Below are positions 43,472 to 51,585 of a DNA stretch of 64,000 nt, one piece after another; positions within the stretch are counted from its first letter, which is position 1, and each line of letters opens with the position of its first letter. Below the pieces are notes generated by a model. It saw only the letters and a program-made list of their open reading frames with translations, was not told the DNA's origin and ran no database searches. Made by a program: the position numbers and the translations under genes. The stretch spans positions 248,001 to 312,000 of the forward strand of contig JACKLL010000002.1 in assembly GCA_024235935.1 (NCBI GenBank), written 5' to 3'. The DNA comes from Rhodoferax sp. Lineage in GTDB: Bacteria; Pseudomonadota; Gammaproteobacteria; Burkholderiales; Burkholderiaceae_C.

Positions 43472-43963
43472 ATGTCCAACTGTCTCATCCGCCCCGCAGA
43501 GCCGGGCGACGCCCGCACCCTGGTGCAGATCGAAGCTGCCACCGAAGCGGCCCTGGGCCGTCCGGCATCCGACCCGCTCAAGCGACTGACCGTCTGGCGC
43601 GAGGCCGTCGAGTTTGGGGAGCCCCTGGTTCAGGTGGCCTGCGATGGCGATGCGGTGGTCGGTTTTGTCGGCTACGACCGCAGCCGCGACCCGCGCACAC
43701 CACCGACGACCGGCGAAATCTGGGCCATCCACGTCCTGGCCAGCCACCTCGGACAAGGCGTTGGCCTGGCATTGTGGGATGCTGCGCGCGAAGGCTTGCT
43801 GGAAGAGGGCTGCACCCACGTGTCGGTGTGGATCGAACTGGCGCAGGAACGTGCGCTGCGCTTCCATGAACTGGCGGGCTTCAAGCGCGACATGCCCTCA
43901 CTGCGCACCGTTGCCCGAGGCGCGACCCGGGTGGAGGAAATCCGCCTCAAGCGCCTGTTGTAA
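43472..43963 (+). CDS. GNAT family N-acetyltransferase
   Basis: A 163-residue GNAT acyltransferase. The acetyl-CoA binding motif A is in the IWAIHVLASHLGQGVGLALWDAA segment (about residues 89-111; R/QxxGxG/A pattern Q-G-V-G-L). Start 43472 has AAGGAG 6 bases upstream. It is divergent from the 5'-nucleotidase gene and convergent with an SRPBCC gene. Substrate unknown; the C-terminal RFHELAGFKRDM resembles peptide N-acetylating RimI-like proteins. Confidence 0.85.
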   Translation: MSNCLIRPAEPGDARTLVQIEAATEAALGRPASDPLKRLTVWREAVEFGEPLVQVACDGDAVVGFVGYDRSRDPRTPPTTGEIWAIHVLASHLGQGVGLALWDAAREGLLEEGCTHVSVWIELAQERALRFHELAGFKRDMPSLRTVARGATRVEEIRLKRLL

Positions 43964-44018
43964 GCCGCCGGGCCTCCCCAAGGCTTATCGATCCGCGGCG
44001 CGCAGCGCGACCCGTCAT

Positions 44019-44489
44019 TCAGGCCTCGCCGCCAAAGTGCGCGGTGAGGTTGTCGATGTACTTTTCGACCATCTTCTCGAACTCGGCTTCGACCACGGGC
44101 GCGATGACCATCTTCATGAGGCCTGGCAGCGGCAGCGTGAGGTCGCCCTCGATCGCCAGCACCACGTGCGTGGCCTTTTTCTTGTCGGTGATCTTCCAGC
44201 TGCCGGACACCAGGGCGTTGCCTTCGCCCTTGACCGGCGTCCATGCCACCGTGCCCTTGGCCTTGTTCGAGGTGTATTTCGACGCGTAGATCGTCTGCAG
44301 ATTGACCTGGGCCAGGCCGATCTTTTCCATCTCCCAGCGGTAGGTGTTGCTTCCCAGGTCCACCAGCTTGTGAACCTTGGGGAAGTGGCTGGCCGATGCC
44401 GGCACATCGGACAACACTGCAAAGACTTCGGCCGCAGGGGCCTTGACGCTGAATTCGTAGCCGAGATCGATGTGGACGTTGACGGTCAT
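44019..44489 (-). CDS. SRPBCC (START-like) fold protein
   Basis: A 156-residue polyketide cyclase/dehydrase-like lipid-binding fold protein, soluble, no signal peptide. Sequence features: YEFSVKAPAAEVFAVLSDV opening and a long C-terminal amphipathic helix (EAEFEKMVEKYIDNLTAHF), the CoxG/SRPBCC pattern. The ATG at 44489 has GGAGC upstream. It may bind a small hydrophobic ligand; the function is unknown. Confidence 0.85.
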   Translation of the reverse strand: MTVNVHIDLGYEFSVKAPAAEVFAVLSDVPASASHFPKVHKLVDLGSNTYRWEMEKIGLAQVNLQTIYASKYTSNKAKGTVAWTPVKGEGNALVSGSWKITDKKKATHVVLAIEGDLTLPLPGLMKMVIAPVVEAEFEKMVEKYIDNLTAHFGGEA

Positions 44490-44583
44490 GCGCGCTCCAG
44501 GTGGTGTCGGTGCAGGGTTGTGGATCCTGCATCGTAGCCCAACGCGGGCCAACCGGGTTGGCGCCATCCGCGCCGGGAAAACG

Positions 44584-45318
44584 TCAACGGCCGTGATAGG
44601 CAACCGCCAGCAGCGCCTGCTGGCTTTGCCGGGTGCGGGTCTGAATGCGCCGCAGCAGGGCCTTGCCGTCGACCGCCTCGATATCGTGCTCGCGCGCAAA
44701 CTGCAATGCTTCGGGGGTGTAGGTGGACGTCGTCGTGAAAGTGCCATGGGCTGACTTGCAGTTGGCGACCACGCCCTGAAAGTCCTGCATCTCGCGCAGG
44801 CTGACCGGCTCATCGGGGGTGTGCTTGCAGCGCACGATGGCCACGGGGCCCGGCAGCCGGGCGGCATGCAGCCAGATGTCCACGCCTTCGCTGGTGCGAT
44901 GCGATTCATAGCGGGTGTCGAAGCCGGCCCACGAAAACCAGGTCTCGCAGACAGCGGCAAAACGTTGCGCATCGATGGACGCGAACACGTCCAGGCTCCA
45001 GCGTTTGCCCTGCAGCAACCCGCTCGCGGAATCGTCTTGCAATGCCTCGGACGAAGACGCTGGCTGCCGTCGGGCCGCCGCGTCGTCACGGGGGCGGGTA
45101 TTGCGGTTGGCGAACGCCAGTTGCAGGCCGATGGTCGACAAGGTGAGCACCACGACGACCAGCGCAATGGCGAGCATGATGGGTTGTCCCAACTCCAGCA
45201 ACCAGCCGCAGACCATGGCCAGCAGCAGCACCAATGTGCCGGCAATCAGTGCCGACTGCGCGAACGAATGCTGCTGCGTGCGAGCTGCAAGCGTTGCTGG
45301 AATCCGATGGCTGGACAT
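44584..45318 (-). CDS. Membrane-anchored Mrr-like restriction endonuclease-fold protein
   Basis: A 244-residue protein with two N-terminal membrane segments (about 20-42 and 48-68), a variable linker and a C-terminal Mrr_cat-like domain (FAAVCETWFSWAGFDTRYESH, GVDIWL, then VAIVRCKH). The PD-(D/E)xK core is D in GVDIW and RCK in place of the usual QxK, so catalysis may be altered. Membrane tethering of an Mrr-like nuclease is unusual. Start 45318 is chosen over 45348 because it follows a GGGGG-containing leader. Upstream, 45319-45555 is a 237-bp divergent gap. Confidence 0.72.
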   Translation of the reverse strand: MSSHRIPATLAARTQQHSFAQSALIAGTLVLLLAMVCGWLLELGQPIMLAIALVVVVLTLSTIGLQLAFANRNTRPRDDAAARRQPASSSEALQDDSASGLLQGKRWSLDVFASIDAQRFAAVCETWFSWAGFDTRYESHRTSEGVDIWLHAARLPGPVAIVRCKHTPDEPVSLREMQDFQGVVANCKSAHGTFTTTSTYTPEALQFAREHDIEAVDGKALLRRIQTRTRQSQQALLAVAYHGR

Positions 45319-45555
45319 ATTGTTCGACCCCCGGGGGATGCTTGACATGCGGCAGACAACCCCCTTGCCTGCACGATCAGTCTAGGTCGCGCTTGTGACA
45401 CAACAAAGGCAATTTTCACGGTTTCGGACGAAAGAGCATGCCAGCCGGCATGGTGCAGGCGCCCGGACGTCGGTGCGGCAACGGCGAGTTGCCGGCCACT
45501 TGCGCCGCCCGCCCCGCATAATGGGCGCCTGTCTGCAGGTCCATGAAGGAGATCG

Positions 45556-46467
45556 ATGATGTCGGGTTCGGCGCAGTATCAGGATGGCGTGGCGTATGTC
45601 GGGGGCAAGTATGTGCCGATTGCACAGGCAGCCATTCCCATCACCGACTGGGGCTTTCTGCGTTCCGACGCGACCTATGACGTGGTCACGGTCTGGGATG
45701 GCGCCTTTTTTCGCATCGATGCGCACCTCGATCGGTTCATGCGCAGCTGTCAGCGCTGGCGCCTCAATCCGGGCCTGAGCCCGGCGCAGATCACGCGCAT
45801 CCTGGCGCGTTGCGTGCGGCTCAGCGGGCTGCGCGCCTCTTATGTCGAGATGATCTGCACCCGGGGTCAGCCACCCTGGGGCTCGCGCGATCCGCGCCAG
45901 GCGGTGAACCAGTTTTACGCCTTTGCCGTTCCGTATGTCTGGCTGGCCAATGAGGAACAGCGCGCCAAGGGTCTGCGCGTCATGATCAGCGACGTGCAGC
46001 GCATACCGCCGCAATCGGTCGACCCCAAGGCCAAGAACTACCACTGGAATGACCTGACGATGGGCTTGCTGGGTGCGCTCGATGCCGGGGCAGACACGGT
46101 GTTGCTCGTGGATGCGGTCGGCCATGTGGTCGAGGGCCCGGGGTTCAATGTCTTCTGTGTCAGGGACGGTGTGGTGATCACGCCGGATCAGGGCATGCTG
46201 GAAGGCATCTCGCGCCGCACCGTCATCGAAATGGCCGCGGCACGGGGGCTGTCGGTGCAGATCCGGCCGGTGCCGACGGACGAACTGCGCAGTGCCGACG
46301 AGGTGTTCCTGTCAACGTCTGGCGGCGGCGTCTTGCCGGTGACGGTGGTCGATCAGCAGAGCATCGGTGACGGAACGCCCGGGCCGGTCACGCGCCAGAT
46401 GGTCGAGACCTACTGGGCCTGGCACGCCGATCCGGCCTACAACCTGCCGATCGACTATTCGGTCTGA
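45556..46467 (+). CDS. Fold-type IV aminotransferase, (R)-amine:pyruvate transaminase-like
   Basis: A 303-residue class IV (D-alanine/BCAT fold) PLP enzyme. Lysine K160 in KAKNYHWNDL holds PLP; GFLRSDATYDVVTVWDGAFF and VEGPGFNVF match the pattern I remember for fungal-type (R)-selective omega-transaminases more closely than IlvE. AAGGAG is 5-6 bases upstream of the ATG (a second ATG follows at once). It could act on D-amino acids or (R)-amines. It is convergent with a NUDIX gene. Confidence 0.85.
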   Translation: MMSGSAQYQDGVAYVGGKYVPIAQAAIPITDWGFLRSDATYDVVTVWDGAFFRIDAHLDRFMRSCQRWRLNPGLSPAQITRILARCVRLSGLRASYVEMICTRGQPPWGSRDPRQAVNQFYAFAVPYVWLANEEQRAKGLRVMISDVQRIPPQSVDPKAKNYHWNDLTMGLLGALDAGADTVLLVDAVGHVVEGPGFNVFCVRDGVVITPDQGMLEGISRRTVIEMAAARGLSVQIRPVPTDELRSADEVFLSTSGGGVLPVTVVDQQSIGDGTPGPVTRQMVETYWAWHADPAYNLPIDYSV

Positions 46468-46475
46468 TCGCCGCA

Positions 46476-46498
46476 GCCCGCCTCGGCGACGGGCGGGC
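46476..46498. terminator. Convergent GC hairpin between the transaminase and NUDIX genes
   Basis: GCCCGCC (46476-46482) pairs with GGCGGGC (46492-46498) across a 9-base loop in the 39-bp convergent gap. It can terminate both transcripts, though no U-run is present. Confidence 0.5.
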
Positions 46499-46506
46499 CG
46501 GCGGAT

Positions 46507-47418
46507 TCACGGAGCCGTTCGCTTGCCGGACGGCGCGGCGCTCAGGAACAGCGCCTCGAAGCCGTCCGGAGGCTCGAAGCGCTGGTTGCGAAACACCAGC
46601 CGCGTGGGGCCGGGCATCTGGCACAGGGTGACGGGATGCCGCGCATCGCCCGGATAGCAGGTGATGCGGGCCCCATCGTCGTCGTTGAACGGCGCGGGTT
46701 CGACGAGGATCGGCCGCTGCGCTTGCGCGGACGCCAGCGCCTGCTGGACGGTCGTGTACTGTGCCAGATGGGCCAGCGTCATGATCTGCGGGGGTGCGAA
46801 TTCGATCGCGCCGTCCCAGTAATGCTGCAGGGCGTCGCGCGGGCGCAGCCAGATGCCGTCGGAGGACTCGGCAGTGTCGTGCAGGGCGTGCTGCCCCTCG
46901 GGCAGTGCCGCGATGAAGAAGCGGGTGTCGAAGCGCGCGCGGGTGACCGTCGGTATCCGGGGCGTGATCCAGCGCGACCAGGGATGCAGACTGGCCGCAT
47001 CGAGCCGCAGCGACAAGGCCGCCGACGCTGACGCGAATGGCACCTGTGCGCGCAACAGTTTGACCAGCGCCGCAGCCGTATCGGCGTCGGCGCCGTGGGC
47101 GAACAGCACGCCGCATTCTTCGACGACTTCGCGCATTGCCGCAACAAACAGGGCGGCGGCGTCCGGCGCAGCGGTGGCCGGTTCGTTCAGGCGTGCCGCG
47201 AGCGCGGCCGGCGCCTGGTCCAGCCGGGTGTGCAAGCCGGCGTCCGCATCCGACGGGTCGACCTTGCCGCCCGGAAATACATGGGCGCCACCGAGTACTG
47301 CCGCAGCGCCATGGCGGCGCAGCAGAAAGGTTTCCATTCCCTGCGGCGCATTGCGCAAGATGACAACGGTCGCAGCAGGTCTTGGCGGTGTGTCGACAAC
47401 GTCGAAGTTCATTTGCAT
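46507..47418 (-). CDS. NUDIX hydrolase (NUDT19/RDCC-like, long insertion)
   Basis: A 303-residue NUDIX hydrolase with the box split by an unusually long insertion: FPGGKVDPSDADAG (G) at about 47-60 and AAMREVVEECGVLF (REUxEE) about 46 residues later, the arrangement of NUDT7/NUDT19-like CoA or nucleotide-sugar diphosphatases. Start at 47418 or 47412 (two Met). Probable diphosphate hydrolase of CoA or dinucleotide type; substrate unknown. Confidence 0.8.
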   Translation of the reverse strand: MQMNFDVVDTPPRPAATVVILRNAPQGMETFLLRRHGAAAVLGGAHVFPGGKVDPSDADAGLHTRLDQAPAALAARLNEPATAAPDAAALFVAAMREVVEECGVLFAHGADADTAAALVKLLRAQVPFASASAALSLRLDAASLHPWSRWITPRIPTVTRARFDTRFFIAALPEGQHALHDTAESSDGIWLRPRDALQHYWDGAIEFAPPQIMTLAHLAQYTTVQQALASAQAQRPILVEPAPFNDDDGARITCYPGDARHPVTLCQMPGPTRLVFRNQRFEPPDGFEALFLSAAPSGKRTAP

Positions 47419-47516
47419 GTTGGGGCCGGCTGCGCAGAGGTGATTTAAAGTCGCAGCCTGGAGCGCGCAGACTATCAGAGTTGCGTGCGGCAACTCAAGA
47501 ACGCAGGAGACAGGAC

Positions 47517-48431
47517 ATGGCAATGGATTTCAAGGGCAAGGTAGCGATCGTGACCGGAGCCGGCGGCGGACTGGGCGCGCAACACGCGCTGGTCCTGGCC
47601 GCGCGAGGCGCGCGGGTGCTGGTCAACGACCTCGGGGGCGCGCGCGACGGCAGTGGCGGCTCGGTCACGGCGGCGCAGGCCGTGGTGGCGCAGATTCGCG
47701 CCGCTGGTGGCGAGGCGATCGCCAATGGCGCTTCGGTGACCGATTTCGCGGCGGTGCAGGGCATGGTGCAACAGGCGATGGACGCCTGGGGCCGGGTCGA
47801 CATCCTGGTCAACAACGCGGGCATCCTGCGCGACAAGAGCTTCGCCAAGATGGAGCTCGATGATTTTCGGCTGGTGCTCGACGTACATCTGATGGGGGCC
47901 GTCCATTGCACCAAGGCGGTCTGGCCGATCATGGTGGCGCAGAAGTATGGTCGGGTGGTGATGACGACGTCGTCGTCCGGGCTGTACGGCAATTTCGGGC
48001 AGTCCAACTATGGTGCGGCCAAGATGGCGCTGGTGGGACTGATGCAGACCTTGTCGCTGGAAGGTGCCAAGTACGACATTCGCGTCAACTGCCTGGCGCC
48101 CACTGCAGCCACCCGTATGACTGAAGGCCTGATGCCCGAAGCGGTGCTGCAGGCGCTGGAGCCGCATGCCGTGACGCCTGCCATGCTGGTGCTGGCGTCG
48201 GACGACGCCCCGAACCGGACCATTCTTTGCGCCGGCGCGGGAAGCTTCGAGGCCGCGCATGTCACCCTGACCCGTGGCATGTGGATCGGCACCGGTGAGG
48301 ATGCTGCGGATCAACTGGCCATGCAACTGGACACCGTGCGCGCTCGTGAGGCCGAAACGGTGCCGGAGTCGGGCAATGCGCAAGGCCAGAATGAGGTGGC
48401 CCTGGCCATTGCTGCAGCGCGCCCGGCTTGA
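47517..48431 (+). CDS. Short-chain dehydrogenase/reductase, HSD17B4 (R-hydroxyacyl-CoA)-like
   Basis: A 304-residue classical SDR. The Rossmann motif is TGAGGGLG (about residues 13-20), the catalytic serine SSSGLYG and YGAAK contain S and Y-x3-K, and a long C-terminal stretch follows. The insertion VNDLGGARDGSGGS after the second strand is typical of the 3-hydroxyacyl-CoA dehydrogenase domain of multifunctional enzyme 2. It probably oxidises (3R)-hydroxyacyl-CoA in fatty-acid breakdown or PHA supply. GGAGACAGGAC precedes the ATG. Confidence 0.85.
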   Translation: MAMDFKGKVAIVTGAGGGLGAQHALVLAARGARVLVNDLGGARDGSGGSVTAAQAVVAQIRAAGGEAIANGASVTDFAAVQGMVQQAMDAWGRVDILVNNAGILRDKSFAKMELDDFRLVLDVHLMGAVHCTKAVWPIMVAQKYGRVVMTTSSSGLYGNFGQSNYGAAKMALVGLMQTLSLEGAKYDIRVNCLAPTAATRMTEGLMPEAVLQALEPHAVTPAMLVLASDDAPNRTILCAGAGSFEAAHVTLTRGMWIGTGEDAADQLAMQLDTVRAREAETVPESGNAQGQNEVALAIAAARPA

Positions 48432-48711
48432 CCGGCCGGGAGGTCCGGGGCGTCCCGCAAAGGGCGACGCTATATACTCGAGGGTTTTGACGACCGGCGG
48501 CAATCACGCCAAAGGTCGGGCACGGAGCAAGCTGACTATCCGTGCAATGTGATGGCTGCAATGAAGCGGCGCCTGTGCGGGTCCGAGTCGCTTGGATCTG
48601 TCGGGTGTGGCGTTCTACGGCATGTTTGCGGCTCGCGCCGCGGATGTCGAACTGCGTTTCCAGTCGGTCGTCGCACATCCAGTATGTTGGAAATTCACGG
48701 GAGTATTGGCC
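48432..48711 (+). promoter_or_regulatory. Long infA leader with a TATACT -10 box
   Basis: A 280-bp gene-free region upstream of infA. The likely -10 is TATACT (48473-48478, five of six); there is no convincing -35 at 17 bases. A hairpin GACCGGCG..CGCC..GGTC can form near 48490-48517. A transcript starting about 48485 would have a leader of about 225 bases, longer than needed for simple translation. No ORF or recognised riboswitch was seen. Confidence 0.4.
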
Positions 48712-48954
48712 ATGGCCAAAGAAGAGCTGATTGAAATGAGCGGTCTGGTGACCGAGGTTCTGCCGGATTCACGTTTTCGCGTGACGCTGGACAACGGCCA
48801 CCAACTGGTGGCCTACACCGGCGGCAAGATGCGCAAGCATCACATCCGCATCATCGCGGGTGACAAGGTGTCGATCGAACTGTCGCCCTACGACATGACC
48901 AAGGGCCGCATCACGTTCCGCCACATCGCAGGTCGCGGCCCCGGCCCGCAATAA
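48712..48954 (+). CDS. infA: Translation initiation factor IF-1
   Basis: An 80-residue OB-fold initiation factor that binds the 30S A-site. MAKEELIEMSGLVTEVLPDS opens it and KMRKHHIRIIAGDKVSIELSPYDMTKGRITFR matches the E. coli core; the C-terminal extension HIAGRGPGPQ makes it 8 residues longer than the 72-residue E. coli protein. Many Burkholderiales carry more than one infA; this copy is monocistronic and not in a ribosomal-protein cluster. GGGAG lies 10 bases before the ATG. A long upstream leader is annotated separately. Confidence 0.96.
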   Translation: MAKEELIEMSGLVTEVLPDSRFRVTLDNGHQLVAYTGGKMRKHHIRIIAGDKVSIELSPYDMTKGRITFRHIAGRGPGPQ

Positions 48955-48966
48955 GCCTTGCAGCAC

Positions 48967-49005
48967 GCCGGCCCGATCGGGCCGGCATCCGGGTCACCGA
49001 CCCGG
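48967..49005. terminator. Two tandem perfect hairpins between infA and frmA (convergent)
   Basis: GCCGGCCC-GATC-GGGCCGGC (48967-48986) is a perfect 8-bp stem with a 4-base loop, followed by CCGGGTC-ACC-GACCCGG (48989-49005), a 7-bp stem. Both lie in the 54-bp gap between convergent infA and frmA, so they can act as a bidirectional terminator. Confidence 0.7.
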
Positions 49006-49008
49006 TGG

Positions 49009-50127
49009 TCAGAACAAGACCACGCCGCGAATCGATTCGCCGGCCTTCATCAGATCGAAACCCTTGTTGATGTCCTCCAGTGGCATCGTGTGGGTGATCA
49101 GATCGTCGATGTTGATCTTGCCATCCATGTACCAGTCGACGATGCGCGGCACGTCGGTGCGTCCACGTGCGCCACCGAAGGCCGATCCTTCCCATTTGCG
49201 CCCGGTGACCAGCTGAAACGGCCGGGTGCTGATTTCGGCACCCGCTTCGGCCACGCCGATGATGATGCTGCGGCCCCAGCCCTTGTGCGTGCATTCCAGC
49301 GCCTGGCGCATGATCCTGGTGTTGCCGATGCATTCGAAACTATAGTCGGCGCCGCCGTCAGTGAGCTGCACGATGCGGTCCACCACATTCTCGCCCGCCG
49401 CTTCGAGCTCCTTCGGGTTGATGAAATGCGTCATGCCGAACTTGCGCGCCATCTCCTGGCGCGCCGGGTTGATGTCGACACCGATGATCTTGTCGGCGCC
49501 GACCATCTTCGCGCCCTGGATCACGTTCAGGCCGATGCCACCGAGGCCGAACACGACGACATTGGCGCCGGCCTCGACCTTGGCGGTGAACAGCACGGCA
49601 CCGATACCGGTGGTGACGCCGCAGCCGATGTAGCAGACCTTGTCGAATGGCGCGTCTTCGCGGATCTTGGCCAGCGCGATCTCCGGTACCACCGTGTAGT
49701 TGCTGAAGGTCGAGGTGCCCATGTAGTGCAGGATGGGTTTGCCGTCGAGGCTGAAGCGGCTGCTGGCGTCGGGCATCAGGCCCTTGCCCTGGGTACCGCG
49801 GATCAGCTGGCACAGGTTGGTCTTGCGCGACAGGCAGAATTTGCAGTGGCGGCATTCCGGCGTGTACAGCGGAATGACATGGTCGCCCTTTTTCAGGCCG
49901 GTCACACCGGGGCCGACATCGACCACGATGCCAGCGCCTTCATGCCCGAGGATGGCCGGAAACAGGCCTTCGGGGTCGGCACCGGACAAGGTGTAGTAAT
50001 CGGTGTGACAGATACCGGTAGCCTTGATCTCGACCAGAACTTCGCCGAATTTCGGTCCCTCCAGATCGACAGTTTCGATGGTCAGGGGTGCGCCTGCTTT
50101 CCAGGCGACGGCAGCTTTGGTTTTCAT
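49009..50127 (-). CDS. frmA: S-(hydroxymethyl)glutathione dehydrogenase / class III alcohol dehydrogenase
   Basis: A 372-residue zinc medium-chain dehydrogenase that oxidises S-hydroxymethylglutathione (formaldehyde detoxification) and reduces S-nitrosoglutathione. CHTDYYTLSGADPEGLFP and GHEGAG are the catalytic-zinc region, CRHCKFCLSRKTNLC holds the structural zinc cysteines, and GLGGIGLNVIQGA the NAD-binding loop. Start 50127 (MKTKAAVAW) is the normal class III start. No FrmR or FGH gene is adjacent. Confidence 0.95.
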   Translation of the reverse strand: MKTKAAVAWKAGAPLTIETVDLEGPKFGEVLVEIKATGICHTDYYTLSGADPEGLFPAILGHEGAGIVVDVGPGVTGLKKGDHVIPLYTPECRHCKFCLSRKTNLCQLIRGTQGKGLMPDASSRFSLDGKPILHYMGTSTFSNYTVVPEIALAKIREDAPFDKVCYIGCGVTTGIGAVLFTAKVEAGANVVVFGLGGIGLNVIQGAKMVGADKIIGVDINPARQEMARKFGMTHFINPKELEAAGENVVDRIVQLTDGGADYSFECIGNTRIMRQALECTHKGWGRSIIIGVAEAGAEISTRPFQLVTGRKWEGSAFGGARGRTDVPRIVDWYMDGKINIDDLITHTMPLEDINKGFDLMKAGESIRGVVLF

Positions 50128-50259
50128 GTGCGGGATGGATGACGGATACAGAAGCGACAACTATAAACGCCTGGGTCGTCGTTGCCGTCAAAGGCCCCGG
50201 CCCTGCGCGAGGTACCCGATGGCTATACTTGTTTCCACCGTTGGCATGGCGAGGTCTGC

Positions 50260-50607
50260 ATGGAAGTTTCTTCGGGCAATCTGGGTTCGACGCGGGTGCT
50301 GCAGGTGCGTGGGCGGCTCGACCACGCGCATGCCAGGGATTTCGAGACCGCGCTTGCGCCCCACCTGCTGGCGTGCACGCCGACGGGCTCGCCGCTGGTG
50401 CTCGACTTTTCGGGCGTCGTCTATATCAGCAGTGTCGGTTTGCGGGTCTTGCTGCTGGCAGCCAAGCAGGTCAAGGCACAGCAGGGGCAGATCGCGCTGG
50501 CGGCACTCACGCCGATCGTCACCGAGGTGTTCCAGGTCAGCCATTTCAATCTGGTGCTGTCGGTCTATCCCGATGTGGCCGCGGCAGCGGCAGGGGTGGG
50601 CGCATGA
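50260..50607 (+). CDS. STAS-domain anti-anti-sigma factor-like protein (RsbV/SpoIIAA type)
   Basis: A 115-residue STAS protein. VLQVRGRLDHAHARDFE and the DFSGVVYISSVGLRVLLLA block are characteristic; S58 aligns with the phosphorylated serine of SpoIIAA. It is first in a three-gene run, overlapping the MBL-fold gene by 4 bases, with a CHASE2-SpoIIE phosphatase next. It is presumably phosphorylated by the RsbW-like protein at 54935 and dephosphorylated by the SpoIIE phosphatase. GAGG precedes the ATG. Confidence 0.9.
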   Translation: MEVSSGNLGSTRVLQVRGRLDHAHARDFETALAPHLLACTPTGSPLVLDFSGVVYISSVGLRVLLLAAKQVKAQQGQIALAALTPIVTEVFQVSHFNLVLSVYPDVAAAAAGVGA

Positions 50608-51560
50608 AGCTGCGCTGCTGGGGCACCCGCGGATCGATTCCCGTCTCGTTGACGGCACCCGACATCCGGGCCAAGATCATCCGGGCGCTCGAAGGTGCGC
50701 AGGGGCGCGACCTGTCGCGTCCAGGCGCGATCGCGGACTACGTCGACGGCCTGAGTTTCGACATCGCCGGAACCTTTGGCGGGCACTCCAGTTGCGTGCA
50801 GATCGAAACCGGCGGCACCGAGCACGTCATTCTCGACCTCGGCACCGGCGTGCGGCCGCTGGGCGCGCACATGCTGGCGACCCATGGCCACGACGTGCCC
50901 CAGACCTACCACGTGTTCCTGTCGCACCTGCACTGGGACCACATCATGGGCCTGCCGTTCTTCACGCCGGTCTACATCCCCGGCAACCGCATCGTGGTCC
51001 ATAGCTGCCATCCGCATGCCGAGTTCGCGTTGCGCCGTCAGCAGGCCGAGCCCTCGTTTCCCGTGCGCTTCGAGCAGTTTGCGGCAGACATCCGCTTCGA
51101 GATTGCGACCCCCGGGCAAGCCTTCGAGGTGGATGGCACGCGGGTCGTCGCCCATGCACAGCGCCATGCGGGCGGCTCCTATGGCTGGCGCTTCGAGCGT
51201 GGCGGCAAGAGCCTGGTGTATTCCACCGACTCCGAGCACCGCCTCGAGGACGAAGCCGAACGCGCCGGGTTCATCACCTTCTTCCGCGATGCGGACGCAG
51301 TCGTCTTCGACGCCATGTATTCGCTGGCCGACGCGATCTCGGTCAAGGCCGACTGGGGCCACTCCAGTAACATCGTCGGTGTCGAGCTGTGCCAGGCCGC
51401 CCATGTGCGGCGCCTGGTGATGTTCCACCATGAACCGGCCTACAGCGACACCCAGATCGCCAACGTCCTGGCCGAAACCCGGCGCTTCGAGCAGATCACC
51501 CGCGACGGCCATGTGCTCGAGGTCCTGTCCGCCTGGGATGGACTCGAACTGAGCCTGTGA
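50604..51560 (+). CDS. Metallo-beta-lactamase-fold hydrolase in the partner-switching operon
   Basis: A 318-residue dimetal hydrolase of the MBL superfamily. HxHxDH motif: SHLHWDHIMGLPFF (about residues 111-124); later HAQRHAGGSYGWRF, TDSEH and FHHEP supply further ligands. The opening KLRCWGTRGSIPV is typical of a group often annotated as MBL-fold phosphodiesterases, including cyclic-nucleotide and RNase Z-like enzymes. It overlaps the STAS gene by 4 bases and precedes the CHASE2 phosphatase by 25 bases, so a signalling role is plausible. Confidence 0.85.
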   Translation: MKLRCWGTRGSIPVSLTAPDIRAKIIRALEGAQGRDLSRPGAIADYVDGLSFDIAGTFGGHSSCVQIETGGTEHVILDLGTGVRPLGAHMLATHGHDVPQTYHVFLSHLHWDHIMGLPFFTPVYIPGNRIVVHSCHPHAEFALRRQQAEPSFPVRFEQFAADIRFEIATPGQAFEVDGTRVVAHAQRHAGGSYGWRFERGGKSLVYSTDSEHRLEDEAERAGFITFFRDADAVVFDAMYSLADAISVKADWGHSSNIVGVELCQAAHVRRLVMFHHEPAYSDTQIANVLAETRRFEQITRDGHVLEVLSAWDGLELSL

Positions 51561-51585
51561 GGCGCAGCGCGCAGGGGCTGGCCCC

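Noticed and set aside
48487..48515. TTGACG at 48487-48492 as a -35 box for infA
   Set aside because: No -10-like hexamer lies 16-18 bases downstream.
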